NCBI GenBank assembly: GCA_017438775.1
Contig: JAFRUR010000028.1
Coordinates: 1-34,371 of the forward strand
Source: Lachnospiraceae bacterium
Lineage (GTDB): Bacteria; Bacillota; Clostridia; Lachnospirales; Lachnospiraceae
Length of the DNA stretch: 34,371 bases
Direction: 5' to 3'
Part shown: one piece after another, positions 8,124-16,134 of the stretch
Layout: each line of letters opens with the position of its first letter
Position numbering within the stretch: the first letter of the stretch is position 1
The notes under the pieces: generated by a model
The model's database searches: none
What the model was told of the DNA's origin: nothing
Seen by the model: the letters and a program-made list of their open reading frames with translations, nothing else
Translations under genes and position numbers: made by a program

Positions 8124-8933
8124 TTATGCCCTCCTGATCTCATGGACCTTATCCATAAAGCGCTTGACGCGCTCTTCGTCTACCGCGTTTTCAAACTTGC
8201 CGTCGATCTTGAAGGTGGTGCCGACCACCGCGCCGTCCGCGATGCCCAGGATGCGCTCCACCGTGTCGATGCGGCAGCCGGTGTTGGCCAGGACCACCGT
8301 CCCGGGCACCGTGTTCTTGACGGCCTTCAGGGTCTCCGGATCCGTCTCCGAGCCCGCCGTGGCGCCCGAGACGCACAGGGCGTCGGGCCGGCAGTTGAAC
8401 ACCGTGGTCTTCGCGATGGACTCCACGGAACGGTCCGCCATGTACTTGGCCGCCTCCGGAACGATATTAAAGAGGAGCTTCACGTTTTCCGCACCGATGG
8501 CGTACTGATGACGGACGGTATTGCCGCAGTCCGTGTTCCAGACGCCGAAGTCGCTCGCGTACACGCCGGTGAAGATCTCGCGCACGAACTTCGCACCCGT
8601 GGCCATGGCCAGATCCAGAGAAGCCACCGGATCCCACAGGCAGTTCACACCGTAGGGGACCCTGACCTCCGATTTCAGCTCTCCGATGATGCGCGCCATG
8701 GCAGCCACGGTGACGCACTCTACCTTCGTCAGATAGGGAAGGCTGTATTCATTGCTGAACATGATGGCGTCCACGCCGCCGTTCTGGAGAGCGCGGACGT
8801 CCGCCGCCGCCTTCTCCACAACCCAGTCCATGCCGCGGGCCTTGTCGTACCCGGGATCCCCGGGGAGCGCCTGAAGATGGCACATGGCAATGATGGCCTT
8901 CTCTGTTCCCAGTGTTTCTTTCAGCCAACTCAT
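8124..8933 (-). CDS. BtpA/SgcQ-family TIM-barrel protein
   Basis: A 269-residue protein of the BtpA family, named after a cyanobacterial photosystem I biogenesis factor but in most bacteria found in sugar or nucleoside loci (E. coli SgcQ). Recognisable features are the N-terminal MCHLQALPGDPGY, the GGVDAIMFSNEYSLPY motif, and the C-terminal phosphate-site-like VVLANTGCRIDTV and DGAVVGTTFKIDG. The enzymatic reaction of the family is not established to my knowledge. The ATG at 8933 follows AGGAGGAGAGG; an upstream in-frame TTG has no proper site. This is the first gene of the operon, directly behind the putative regulated promoter. Confidence 0.87.
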   Translation of the reverse strand: MSWLKETLGTEKAIIAMCHLQALPGDPGYDKARGMDWVVEKAAADVRALQNGGVDAIMFSNEYSLPYLTKVECVTVAAMARIIGELKSEVRVPYGVNCLWDPVASLDLAMATGAKFVREIFTGVYASDFGVWNTDCGNTVRHQYAIGAENVKLLFNIVPEAAKYMADRSVESIAKTTVFNCRPDALCVSGATAGSETDPETLKAVKNTVPGTVVLANTGCRIDTVERILGIADGAVVGTTFKIDGKFENAVDEERVKRFMDKVHEIRRA

Positions 8934-8981
8934 GGGAATTCCTCTCCTCCTTTGTTTCAATTCGGGTTTTTCCCTGTCTGC

Positions 8982-9010
8982 ATCTTACAATATCTCTCAT
9001 CTTTTTGCAA
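8982..9010 (-). promoter_or_regulatory. Putative sigma-A promoter of the sugar operon
   Basis: On the minus strand TTGCAA (9005-9010) and TAAGAT (8982-8987) are separated by 17 bases. The -35 overlaps a TTGCAACTT repeat, as expected if a repressor occludes it. The leader to the BtpA-like start is about 40 bases. Confidence 0.5.
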
Positions 9011-9172
9011 CTTATTTTTTCAATTTCTTGCAACTTTTCGCTAGATACTTGCTCGTTTTTGTCATCTTTTGCTCTCTTTGATTTGCCTCTCTATCTGCCG
9101 AAAGCATAAAAATTGTTGAAAAATCGCGGTTTTTTGCTCTTTCTCCTCCAATTTTAAACTTTAACATTCCGA

Positions 9173-9201
9173 TTGACGTTTTTGCAAATCGATGCTACTA
9201 T
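9173..9201 (+). promoter_or_regulatory. Sigma-A promoter of the DeoR-type regulator
   Basis: TTGACG (9173-9178), a 17-base spacer and TACTAT (9196-9201) form a strong promoter. Transcription would begin near 9208, which rules out the in-frame ATG at 9200 as start and supports the TTG at 9251. Confidence 0.75.
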
Positions 9202-9250
9202 GAAAAAGACAAAAATTTGCAGCTCCGCTCTCAGAAAGGAGTGTCCCGTT

Positions 9251-10042
9251 TTGTTACCGACAGAGACCGCGGCCAGTCTTCCTGCCGTTCGCCGCTCCAA
9301 CATTTTAAATTTCGTCGATGCCTCCGGCAGCGCCACGATCCGCGAACTCGCCGTCTTCCTGAATGTATCCGAAGCCACCGTTCGGCGCGACCTGGATGAA
9401 CTCGATGCAGAGAAGATGCTCGAGCGCACCCGCGGCGGCGCCCAGTCCCTGCGCACCACCCGCACCGCCTTCGAGGCCGCCTACCGCGACAAGGCCTCCC
9501 TCATGGTCGAGGAAAAACAGCGCATCGGCGCCTGTGCCGCTTCTTATGTAGAAGACGGAGACACCATCCTACTGGACACCGGCACCCCCACCCTGCAGAT
9601 CGCCTCGCAGCTGGCGGAGAAGAAAAACATCACCGTCATCACGTACGATCTCTACATCGCCACCACCATCGAACTGGACGCCTCCTCCACCCTCATCGTG
9701 CCCGGCGGAACGCGCCGCCCCGGCTTCGGTGTCCTCGTCGGCCCGGTCACCAAGGCCTTCCTGCAGGGCATCCGCGTGGACAAGACTTTCCTCGCCGCGG
9801 ACGCGGTAAGTCCCGAGTTCGGCGTCTCGAACGCCACCCTGGACGAGGCCGACCTCAAAAAAGTCCTGATCAGCGCCGCGCAGAAGGTCTTCCTGGTGGC
9901 CGACCACTCCAAGTTCGGCGGCGTCTCCCTGGTCCGTGTGTGCCCTCTCTCGGACGTGGATCTCATCCTCACCGACAAGGGCCTGCCCTCCGCCCAGCAG
10001 GAAAAGCTGACCGAAATGGGCTGCACCTACCTGATGCTGTGA
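9251..10042 (+). CDS. DeoR/GlpR-family transcriptional regulator
   Basis: A 263-residue repressor-type regulator. The N-terminal winged helix-turn-helix reads RRSNILNFVDASGSATIRELAVFLNVSEATVRRDL (given in parts: RRSNILNFVDASG, then SEATVRRDLDEL), followed by the RTRGGAQ wing. The C-terminal half is the DeoR sugar-phosphate sensor domain (ILLDTGTPTLQIA, DKTFLAADAVS, FLVADHSKFGG). The start is TTG at 9251, with AAGGAG nine bases before it; the upstream reading frame overlaps the promoter. It is divergent from the catabolic operon and probably represses it until a phosphorylated intermediate accumulates, in the way known for GlpR and DeoR relatives. SgcR of E. coli belongs to the same family. 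Confidence 0.93.
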   Translation: MLPTETAASLPAVRRSNILNFVDASGSATIRELAVFLNVSEATVRRDLDELDAEKMLERTRGGAQSLRTTRTAFEAAYRDKASLMVEEKQRIGACAASYVEDGDTILLDTGTPTLQIASQLAEKKNITVITYDLYIATTIELDASSTLIVPGGTRRPGFGVLVGPVTKAFLQGIRVDKTFLAADAVSPEFGVSNATLDEADLKKVLISAAQKVFLVADHSKFGGVSLVRVCPLSDVDLILTDKGLPSAQQEKLTEMGCTYLML

Positions 10043-10170
10043 CCGCACCGTCCCTGCCGGCCGTTCCCGGCTGCTTTTCCTGCCGGAGCAGGACTGCCGC
10101 AGGGATGCGGGGCCGTCCGGGAAACGAATGGTTTCCGTTTTTGACGGCTTCTCTTCTTTATCGAATCAAA

Positions 10171-10194
10171 AAGGACCGCCCGCGGGCGGTCCTT
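10171..10194. terminator. Bidirectional terminator
   Basis: A perfect 24-base palindrome, AAGGACCGCC and its complement, follows the regulator gene. T-rich sequence lies on both sides: CTTCTTCTT on plus, and CTTTTTGATT after the stem on minus. It can end both the regulator message and that of larE. Confidence 0.75.
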
Positions 10195-10207
10195 CTTCTT
10201 AATCAAA

Positions 10208-10234
10208 GCGGGCTGCTCATACGGAGCGGCCCGC
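10208..10234. terminator. Second hairpin in the deoR-larE convergent region
   Basis: GCGGGCTGCTC (10208-10218) pairs with GAGCGGCCCGC (10224-10234) over 11 positions with one wobble, loop ATACG. On the plus strand a GGTTTTCC run follows. It probably adds to termination between two convergent genes. Confidence 0.5.
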
Positions 10235-10285
10235 GGTTTTCCTGTCATATTCCGTTCTTTCCGCCGGCCGCGCAGCGGCGCGGTA

Positions 10286-11083
10286 TCACAGCACTTCGTT
10301 CAGGCTCCCGGTCCGGTAGCCCGCAAGATCCACCGCGGCGTACGAAAAGCCGGCTTCCTTCATGGCGGCGTTCACGGAGAGCCGCAGGTCTGCGTCCAGG
10401 AGCCTCCCCATCTCCCCCGGAAGCAGCTCGATGCGCGCCACGTCCCCGTGCACGCGCACGCGGTACTGCGTAAATCCGAGATCCCGCAGGACCTCTTCCG
10501 CGCGGCCGACCCGCGCCAGTCCCTCCGCCGTGATGGTCTCTCCGTACGGGAACCGGCTGGCCAGGCAGGCGAAGGAGGGCTTGTTCCACGTGGGAAGGCC
10601 GAAGCGCTCCGACAGGGCGCGAATCTCCTTCTTGGTCAGGCCCGCCTCGCGCAGGGGGCTGCGCACGCCGAGTTCCGCGATGGCACGCATGCCGGGGCGG
10701 TAATCCCCCATATCGTCCAGGTTGGAGCCCTCTGCCACACAGGCGAAGCCCTCCTCCCGGGCGATCTCCACAAAGCTGGAGAACAGCGCCTTCTTGCAAT
10801 GATAGCACCGGTCCTTCGGGTTTTCCGCGAAGTGCGGCACCTGCATCACGTCAAACTCCACCGCGCGCCGGGCGATGCCGCGCTCCGCGCAGAACGCTTC
10901 GGCCTCCGTCCGCTCCCGCCCGGGCATCACCGCAGAGACGGCCGTGACCGCCGCGGCCTTATCGCCCAGGGCCTCCCGGGCCGCGTGCAGCAGCAGCGTC
11001 GAATCCACACCCGCGGAAAACGCCACGAGGACGGAGCCCATGCCGCGCAGGATCTCCAGGAGCTGTTCATACTTCATTTCCAT
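10286..11083 (-). CDS. larE: LarE, ATP-dependent sacrificial sulfur transferase
   Basis: A 265-residue PP-loop pyridinium-3,5-biscarboxylic acid mononucleotide sulfurtransferase. LarE adenylates the substrate and donates its own cysteine sulfur while building the nickel-pincer nucleotide of lactate racemase and LarA relatives. The PP-loop is VAFSAGVDST (about residues 20-29), followed by RCYHCKKALF and EGSNLDD. The sacrificial cysteine is C173 in KPSFACLASRFPYG; only one cysteine is in this motif, so it resembles the single-turnover type rather than the three-cysteine iron-sulfur type. The ATG at 11083 follows GGAGG by seven bases. No larA, larB or larC is visible. It starts two bases after the stop of the small upstream gene. 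Confidence 0.92.
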   Translation of the reverse strand: MEMKYEQLLEILRGMGSVLVAFSAGVDSTLLLHAAREALGDKAAAVTAVSAVMPGRERTEAEAFCAERGIARRAVEFDVMQVPHFAENPKDRCYHCKKALFSSFVEIAREEGFACVAEGSNLDDMGDYRPGMRAIAELGVRSPLREAGLTKKEIRALSERFGLPTWNKPSFACLASRFPYGETITAEGLARVGRAEEVLRDLGFTQYRVRVHGDVARIELLPGEMGRLLDADLRLSVNAAMKEAGFSYAAVDLAGYRTGSLNEVL

Positions 11084-11085
11084 AT

Positions 11086-11511
11086 TCAATCCTCCGGCGA
11101 CCAGCTCGGCTGGAGTTTGTCGATCTGCAGCACGCCGTCCGTTTTGGCCGCGATCTGGTAGTGATCCTCGTAGACGATCTCTCCGGGCGTATTGGTGTAA
11201 ACGAGGAAATACGGCTGGTCATACCGCTCCAGGAGCCAGAGCGCCGGCCGGATCATCTTCATCATCTCGTCCGCGTTCTCGGTCTTGAACCAGCAGACGA
11301 CCGCCTCCTGCCTCTTGCACTGCGGCGGCCACGGGAGGTTCTCCGAAAACCAGTCGCCCAGTTCGTTGAACAGGTCCGCGTCTTCCTGCTCCATGACCCC
11401 GTCCTGGATCATCTGCGCGAACATGCTGAAAACACCCTTGGGATACATCGTGTTTTCCGCAAGGGCCTTGCCCTGGATCCTCAGGTATTTGTAATTCAAG
11501 GGATGCTGCAT
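11086..11511 (-). CDS. Small conserved-looking protein of unknown function
   Basis: A 141-residue soluble protein that I do not recognise. It is acidic and rich in aromatic residues, with a central helix-like part (FSMFAQMIQDGVMEQEDADLFN given in parts: FSMFAQMIQDG, EQEDADLFNELGDWF) and a mixed C-terminal half (ACWF-like VVCWFKTENADEMM, YFLVYTNTPGEIVYED). Three cysteines or fewer are present and no metal motif is evident. The ATG at 11511 is preceded by GTGAGGTG. Its stop lies two bases before the larE start, so the two are translationally coupled and possibly linked in function. Codon pattern and coupling support a true gene. Confidence 0.75.
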   Translation of the reverse strand: MQHPLNYKYLRIQGKALAENTMYPKGVFSMFAQMIQDGVMEQEDADLFNELGDWFSENLPWPPQCKRQEAVVCWFKTENADEMMKMIRPALWLLERYDQPYFLVYTNTPGEIVYEDHYQIAAKTDGVLQIDKLQPSWSPED

Positions 11512-11720
11512 GTTTCACCTCACGCTGCCAAACGCGAACCGTCGGTCCTGTTCCTGTCGACCGGCTCCGTCCGGGGCTCTATCGGCCGTTCTCCGGCTTT
11601 TTCTGATTCCATTTTTCGGAGGCCTTTGTGTTTCGCAGGCCCTGTTTTTCAGATCGTTATCTTCCCGCGTTTCTCACACAGTCCTGTCTGCGGTCCGGGG
11701 CCTTTCTTGCGCAGCCCGGT

Positions 11721-12491
11721 TTATCTTCCCGCGATATCCCTCACGACTTTGGACGCGATCAGGAGACCCGCAGCCGCGGGCACGAAGGCCGTGCTCCCGG
11801 GCGTCGCGCGGCGGGTGCGGCCCTCTTCTTCTGCGGGCGCTGCGCTTTCCGGCGCGTCTTCCGCATCCGCGGCGCCGGGCGTGAGCGCCGGCTCGTCCGA
11901 ATAGACCACGGTGAGTGACGTTACGCCGCGCTTTCTAAGTTCGCGCCGCATCACCCGCGCCAGCGGGCAGCTCTCGGTTTTGTAAATGTCCGCGAGCCGG
12001 AGCCGGGAGGGATCCAGTTTGTTGCCCGTCCCCATCGAACTGATGACCGGCACGCCCGCGGCCTGCGCCCGCAGGATGATCTCCACCTTGGCCGTCACGG
12101 TGTCCACCGCGTCCACCACGTAATCGTAGTCCTCAAACGGAAAAGTGTCCGCGTTCTCCGGCAGGAAGAATTCCTCACGCAGCGTCACCCTGACCTCCGG
12201 CCGAATGCTCTGCATCCTCTCCCGCATGACCTCGGTCTTGGGCCGCCCCACGGTCTCACGCGTCGCGATGATCTGGCGGTTCAGATTTGTCATGTCCACG
12301 CAGTCGCTGTCCACCAGCGTAAAGGCGCCGATGCCGCTGCGCACCAGGGCTTCGCAGACGTAGCCGCCCACCCCACCGATGCCGAACACCGCCACGTGCG
12401 CGCCGGCCAGCCGCTCCATGGCCTCACGGCCGAGGAGCATCTGCGTGCGGGTGAGGGGGGCGGACACTTCAGTTTTTACAATATCGCTCAT
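11721..12491 (-). CDS. tcdA: tRNA threonylcarbamoyladenosine dehydratase (TcdA, ThiF/E1 family)
   Basis: A 256-residue E1-like ATP-dependent enzyme that dehydrates t6A37 to cyclic t6A in ANN-decoding tRNAs. The nucleotide loop is VFGIGGVGGYVCEAL (residues 35-49), followed by DSDCVDMTNLNRQI, YDYVVDAVDTVTAK, and TGNKLDPSRL typical of the TcdA branch. The C-terminal RATPGSTAFVPAAAGLLIAS matches the family. Residues about 206-227 form an Ala/Glu-rich insertion. The ATG at 12491 begins the conserved part; the longer open frame upstream runs through AT-rich promoter-like sequence. The ribosome site (CTGGAAAA) is weak. Transcription is probably independent of the neighbours. Confidence 0.9.
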   Translation of the reverse strand: MSDIVKTEVSAPLTRTQMLLGREAMERLAGAHVAVFGIGGVGGYVCEALVRSGIGAFTLVDSDCVDMTNLNRQIIATRETVGRPKTEVMRERMQSIRPEVRVTLREEFFLPENADTFPFEDYDYVVDAVDTVTAKVEIILRAQAAGVPVISSMGTGNKLDPSRLRLADIYKTESCPLARVMRRELRKRGVTSLTVVYSDEPALTPGAADAEDAPESAAPAEEEGRTRRATPGSTAFVPAAAGLLIASKVVRDIAGR

Positions 12492-12619
12492 GATCGTTTT
12501 TCCAGAATAAAGATATGAGAATTTCTCTTTCGTTCCGGTTTCGCACGAAAAATTCGATTCTGTTTGTATTATTTTATCATATTCATATTTGTTAGGACAG
12601 CAAAAAGTACACAGAACAG

Positions 12620-12650
12620 AAAGAAGGCTTCCCGGATGGGAGCCTTCTTT
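12620..12650 (-). terminator. Terminator downstream of the metallo-beta-lactamase gene
   Basis: AAAGAAGGCT-T-CCC pairs with GGG-AGCCTTCTTT around a GGAT loop (one bulged base). Minus-strand sequence after the stem is T/C-rich. It lies about 90 bases beyond the stop of the gene at 12740, ahead of tcdA. Confidence 0.65.
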
Positions 12651-12739
12651 CAAAGCATCGAAGCCGTACTTACAGCGGATTCGAAAGTTTCGGTCCTGTT
12701 TTACCATTGTTCGATGACGCCTCTTTTTTCGCGTTTTGC

Positions 12740-14110
12740 TCACGGATGACAATTCCCGCATGGTTCATAGCCGCGTTGTATAACTTCCTCCCGGGTTCCG
12801 TGAAAATACTCTTTATTCTTTTCCTTCATTTGTTTGACGCTGCGGCAATTCGGATAATGGAATTTCTTCGTGCTTGTATTCAGAATGTAGTCCTCCCCCT
12901 GCGCTCTGACCGGTTCCGTGATTTCGGGTTCGGTTTCCTTTTTCTTCGGCTCGGTTTCCGGAGCGGCCGTTGCCCTGACTTCTTCCGATGCAGGGACCGT
13001 CGTCTCTGCTTCAGAAGCGATTGCTCCATACAAGTCATAATACGTCAGATATGTATTGGATGCCCTTTTCTCCGGCGAAAAGCTCACCTGCTTCCCGTCG
13101 CTGATGCAGGAAATATCTCCCTGCATATCCGTACGATACAGCGTGATGTTCCGCTCCTTCAGCCTGTTCAGCAAGCCATCTGAAGGATGACCGTGCTTAT
13201 TCCTCTCGCCGCAGGAGATCACAGCATATTTCGGCATGACGGTGGCCAAAAAAGCGCCGCTCGTCGATGTGTCTGCGCCGTGATGGCCTACCTTCAGAAC
13301 CGTAGACCTCAAAACGTTTTTCCCACCGAGGAGCTCCAGTTCCTCAGCCGTTCCTGCGTCACCTGTAAACAGGAAAGAAGTCTCACCAAACTCCACTCTC
13401 ACTACGAGAGAAGAGTTATTCATATCCTCTTTGACCGATAACGGGGCAAGCACCTCCACAACGGCTGATCCCAGGGCAAAGGTGTCTCCCACGTTCGGGA
13501 CTGTCACCTTTGCTCCAGCCGCTTTGGCATAACGAAGCATCGCCTCATACTCTCTCGAGTCGTATTCCGCGACCGGAGTCCACAGAAGCCCGGCGCTTTT
13601 TACTGCGTTCAGCGCACCGGCAATACCACCCACATGATCTTCGTGAGGATGTGTCGCCACGATCAAATCGAGACGCTCTATCCCCTCGTTTCTCATGACG
13701 GTATAAAGCTTATCAGACTGGTTTGACAGGCCGCCGTCGATCAGCATCACCGAATCGCCGCATCGAAGAACCGCCGCATCCCCCTGACCCACATTCAGAA
13801 ATCTAACTTCCAGCGTTTCCGGAGGAGCCGGCTCTGTTTCCGTTTCTGTGGGAAGAGGCAGTGTCGTTTCCGGTTGCGTTGTTTCCGGCTGTGATGTTTC
13901 AAGTTGTGTTGATTCCGGAACCGTCGTCAATGGCTCTGGCCGTGTTTGAACCGCAGACTCCGTTGCTGCTTCTGTCGTTTCCGTCCCTGATGAAGCGGTC
14001 CTTTCCGCCGTACGCGTCCGCGGCGCACATCCTGTGAGCACAGTTCCGATCAGCACTAGCAGCACTAAGAAAACAACCGCCCTGCGAAGCAGTTTTTTCA
14101 CCAGCCCCAT
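12740..14110 (-). CDS. Secreted ComEC-like metallo-beta-lactamase lipoprotein
   Basis: A 456-residue predicted lipoprotein: a hydrophobic signal ends in the lipobox LTGC (Cys28), followed by a Thr/Pro/Glu-rich linker to about residue 100. The MBL domain has NVGQGDA (107-112), the metal motif THPHEDHVGG (153-162), FTGDAG with D251, and VGHHGADTST near 276. This matches the ComEC/Rec2 nuclease-like hydrolase subgroup. After a second linker, residues about 407-456 hold a small Cys domain (HYPNCRSV, C422; CGNC, C451 and C454) like the zinc-binding module often found on such proteins and on staphylococcal-nuclease proteins. The start at 14110 follows GGAGG. Extracellular nucleic-acid hydrolysis is plausible. 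Confidence 0.88.
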   Translation of the reverse strand: MGLVKKLLRRAVVFLVLLVLIGTVLTGCAPRTRTAERTASSGTETTEAATESAVQTRPEPLTTVPESTQLETSQPETTQPETTLPLPTETETEPAPPETLEVRFLNVGQGDAAVLRCGDSVMLIDGGLSNQSDKLYTVMRNEGIERLDLIVATHPHEDHVGGIAGALNAVKSAGLLWTPVAEYDSREYEAMLRYAKAAGAKVTVPNVGDTFALGSAVVEVLAPLSVKEDMNNSSLVVRVEFGETSFLFTGDAGTAEELELLGGKNVLRSTVLKVGHHGADTSTSGAFLATVMPKYAVISCGERNKHGHPSDGLLNRLKERNITLYRTDMQGDISCISDGKQVSFSPEKRASNTYLTYYDLYGAIASEAETTVPASEEVRATAAPETEPKKKETEPEITEPVRAQGEDYILNTSTKKFHYPNCRSVKQMKEKNKEYFHGTREEVIQRGYEPCGNCHP

Positions 14111-14480
14111 ATTATTCGGCCTCCACCCGCTTTTATTCACGTCCGGCTTCAGCGTCACAGATGACACGCCGGTCAGTCCATGACATCCGCACAAGCCAAA
14201 ACAAATCACTCGTTGATATTATACCACAAATGATGGCTCTTGCGCATTTTCACTTATGACTTTGCCTCTTTTCCGTGCCGTCGTTTTCATTCCCTTTGAT
14301 CCTGCATTGCGTACTCTATCCCCCGTCCTGAGGCAAAAATATACCAGTCTCGAAAAATCATCATCTCATTTCAGGTTCCCTTAAGGTATCCCTGGTATCC
14401 TCCCCTCAGAAAGCAGAACACAGACACCTCCGGCCGGGGCACAGAGCCCTGCCGTCCAACTTAATGAAAGGAGAAACCTC
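14111..14480. promoter_or_regulatory. Divergent intergenic region
   Basis: This 370-base spacer has a clear minus-strand extended -10 promoter (TGGTATAAT; TATAAT at 14218-14223) about 100 bases before the metallo-beta-lactamase start. No good -35 accompanies it. For the plus-strand gene only the ribosome site AAAGGAG (14467-14473) is convincing; I found no clear promoter. No coding region is apparent. Confidence 0.6.
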
Positions 14481-15896
14481 ATGAAAGCAAAAGTCATCCG
14501 AAGCATCGCCGCCATTTGCTGCGCGGCCCTTCTTCTCTCCGGTCTGAGCGGCTGCGGCGCATCGACGTCCGCGGAGCCTACCGCGACCGTTGAGACCGAA
14601 GCCGTCTCCACCGCCACGCCGGAATCCCGGGCAATGCGCAGCCCCCGGGGAAACAGCGGCCAGTTTCCTTTCGCCAGCCAGGCTGACGCTCCTTCCGGCA
14701 ACGAGTCGGGCTCTGCCTCCTCTTCCGAAGTGACCGCAACGGCTCCGGCGATCTCCGCCTCGGACCAGTTCACCGAGCGCGACCTGGCCGGCACCTGGGA
14801 CGAACAGGGTGCCGTCACGGTCACCTTGAGCGGCACCTCGGCTTCCGCCTCTGACAGCACCGGCGTGGCCGTCTCTGACGGCACCGTCACCATCACGGAT
14901 GAGGGCACCTACATCCTCTCCGGCACGTTTGACGGCATGATCATCGTGGACGCCGAGGACTCGGACAAGGTCCAGCTGGTCCTCTCCGGCGCGCAGATCA
15001 CCTCCAGCACCAGCGCCGCCATCTACGTGAAGCAGGCCGACAAGGTCTTCCTGACCCTGGCCGACGGAACGGCCAACGTCCTGGCGAACGGCGGCAGCTT
15101 CGTCGCCATCGACGACAGCAACATCGACGCGGCCGTCTTCTCCCGCGACGACCTCGTGATCAAAGGCAGCGGAAGCCTCACCGTCACCTCCCCCGCGGGA
15201 CACGGCATCGTCTCCAAGGATGACCTGAAGATCACGGGAGGCACCATCGACGTCACGTCGGGCAAGAGCGCTCTGAAGGCCAACGACAGCATCCGCGTCG
15301 CGGCCGGGACGATCACCATAAGCGCGGGTACCGACGGTCTGCACGCGGAAAACAGCGACGACGATAACGGCTACATCTACATCGCCGGCGGCAGCATCAC
15401 CGTGAAGGCCGGCGACGACGGCATCCACGGCCACGAGAGCGTCACCGTGGACGGCGGAACGATCTCCGTCACGGCAGCCGAGGGCATCGAGGGCACGTAT
15501 GTGACCATCAACGACGGCGAGATCTCCATCAAGGCCACCGACGACGGCATCAACGGCGCCAGAAAGGTCTCGGGCTCCACACCCCTGGTCGAGATCAACG
15601 GCGGAAAGCTCACCATCAGCATGGGCGCCGGCGACACCGATGCGATCGACTCCAACGGGAGCCTGAAGATCACCGGAGGCACCATCGACATCACGGCCCA
15701 GTCCGCCTTCGATTATGACGGAAGCGGTTCCCTGACCGGGGGCACCGTGACCGTGAACGGCCAGACCGTCACCTCACTCACCAACCAAATGATGGGCCCC
15801 GGCGGCTTCGGCGGTTTTGGCGGGAACGGAGGAAACGGCGGCTTCGGAAATCCCGGAGAGAGCGGCGGCTTCGGCGGCCCCGGCTTCCGCAGGTAA
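14481..15896 (+). CDS. Secreted beta-helix carbohydrate-binding lipoprotein (Cthe_2159/DUF4353-like)
   Basis: A 471-residue surface protein. The signal peptide ends in the lipobox LSGC (Cys25), followed by a Ser/Ala/Glu-rich linker to about residue 95. The main part consists of repeating beta-strand turns (ITGGTIDVTSG, IAGGSITVKAGDDGIHG, VDGGTISVTAAEGIEG, NDGEISIKATDDGING) typical of right-handed beta-helices. The order and motifs match the Cthe_2159-type family, described as calcium- and pectin/polygalacturonate-binding. The C-terminal 35 residues are Gly/Phe-rich (GGFGGFGGNGG). The ATG follows AAAGGAG. It may bind polysaccharide or calcium at the cell wall. It stands alone with its own terminator. 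Confidence 0.85.
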   Translation: MKAKVIRSIAAICCAALLLSGLSGCGASTSAEPTATVETEAVSTATPESRAMRSPRGNSGQFPFASQADAPSGNESGSASSSEVTATAPAISASDQFTERDLAGTWDEQGAVTVTLSGTSASASDSTGVAVSDGTVTITDEGTYILSGTFDGMIIVDAEDSDKVQLVLSGAQITSSTSAAIYVKQADKVFLTLADGTANVLANGGSFVAIDDSNIDAAVFSRDDLVIKGSGSLTVTSPAGHGIVSKDDLKITGGTIDVTSGKSALKANDSIRVAAGTITISAGTDGLHAENSDDDNGYIYIAGGSITVKAGDDGIHGHESVTVDGGTISVTAAEGIEGTYVTINDGEISIKATDDGINGARKVSGSTPLVEINGGKLTISMGAGDTDAIDSNGSLKITGGTIDITAQSAFDYDGSGSLTGGTVTVNGQTVTSLTNQMMGPGGFGGFGGNGGNGGFGNPGESGGFGGPGFRR

Positions 15897-15936
15897 GTTC
15901 CCGAAGGGACACCGGCAGCCTTCAGAATTATTCGAA

Positions 15937-15969
15937 ACGGCCCTGCGCGTTGCGCGGGGCCGTCTTTTT
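15937..15969 (+). terminator. Terminator of the beta-helix gene
   Basis: ACGGCCC-TGCGC (15937-15948) pairs with GCGCG-GGCCGT up to 15963 around a short loop and is followed by CTTTTTG. It is a typical factor-independent terminator 40 bases after the stop. Confidence 0.85.
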
Positions 15970-15982
15970 GTGTATAAATGTG

Positions 15983-16006
15983 CCGCCCCGGGGTTGCCGG
16001 GGCGGC
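15983..16006. repeat. GC-rich hairpin, copy 1 of 2
   Basis: CCGCCCCGG and CCGGGGCGG form a 9-bp stem around a five-base loop (GGTTG). The same 24 bases, in the same orientation, recur at 26660-26683. This copy lies beyond the stop of the xdhC-like gene and may act as its terminator on the minus strand. Confidence 0.7.
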
Positions 16007-16134
16007 GATCCAGAGAAAAGCGATCATCTGTGTGATCATCACCGTTCCGCCTGAAGGGGTGGCAGGCGAACAGACCAAACTTCCGGGTATCACAGCAATG
16101 TAAAGCTTACGCGGGATCCTGTCCTCTGCTTCTG

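Larger units (their letters stand above)
8934..9250. promoter_or_regulatory. Divergent promoter and operator region of the sugar locus
   Basis: This 317-base AT-rich spacer separates the operon from its DeoR-type regulator. Direct repeats TTGCAACTT lie at 9005-9013 and 9028-9036, 23 bases apart. The 9-mer TTTTTGCAA occurs at 9002-9010, over the operon -35, and again at 9179-9187, inside the spacer of the regulator promoter. These are good operator candidates for the DeoR protein. No small gene is apparent. Confidence 0.6.

Noticed and set aside
9200-9202. ATG as start of the DeoR regulator
   Set aside because: It lies inside the -10 element and has no ribosome site; the TTG at 9251 has AAGGAG at proper distance.
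11512-11720. Riboswitch or small RNA in the spacer after tcdA
   Set aside because: No conserved aptamer pattern, strong stem set or promoter was recognised by eye.
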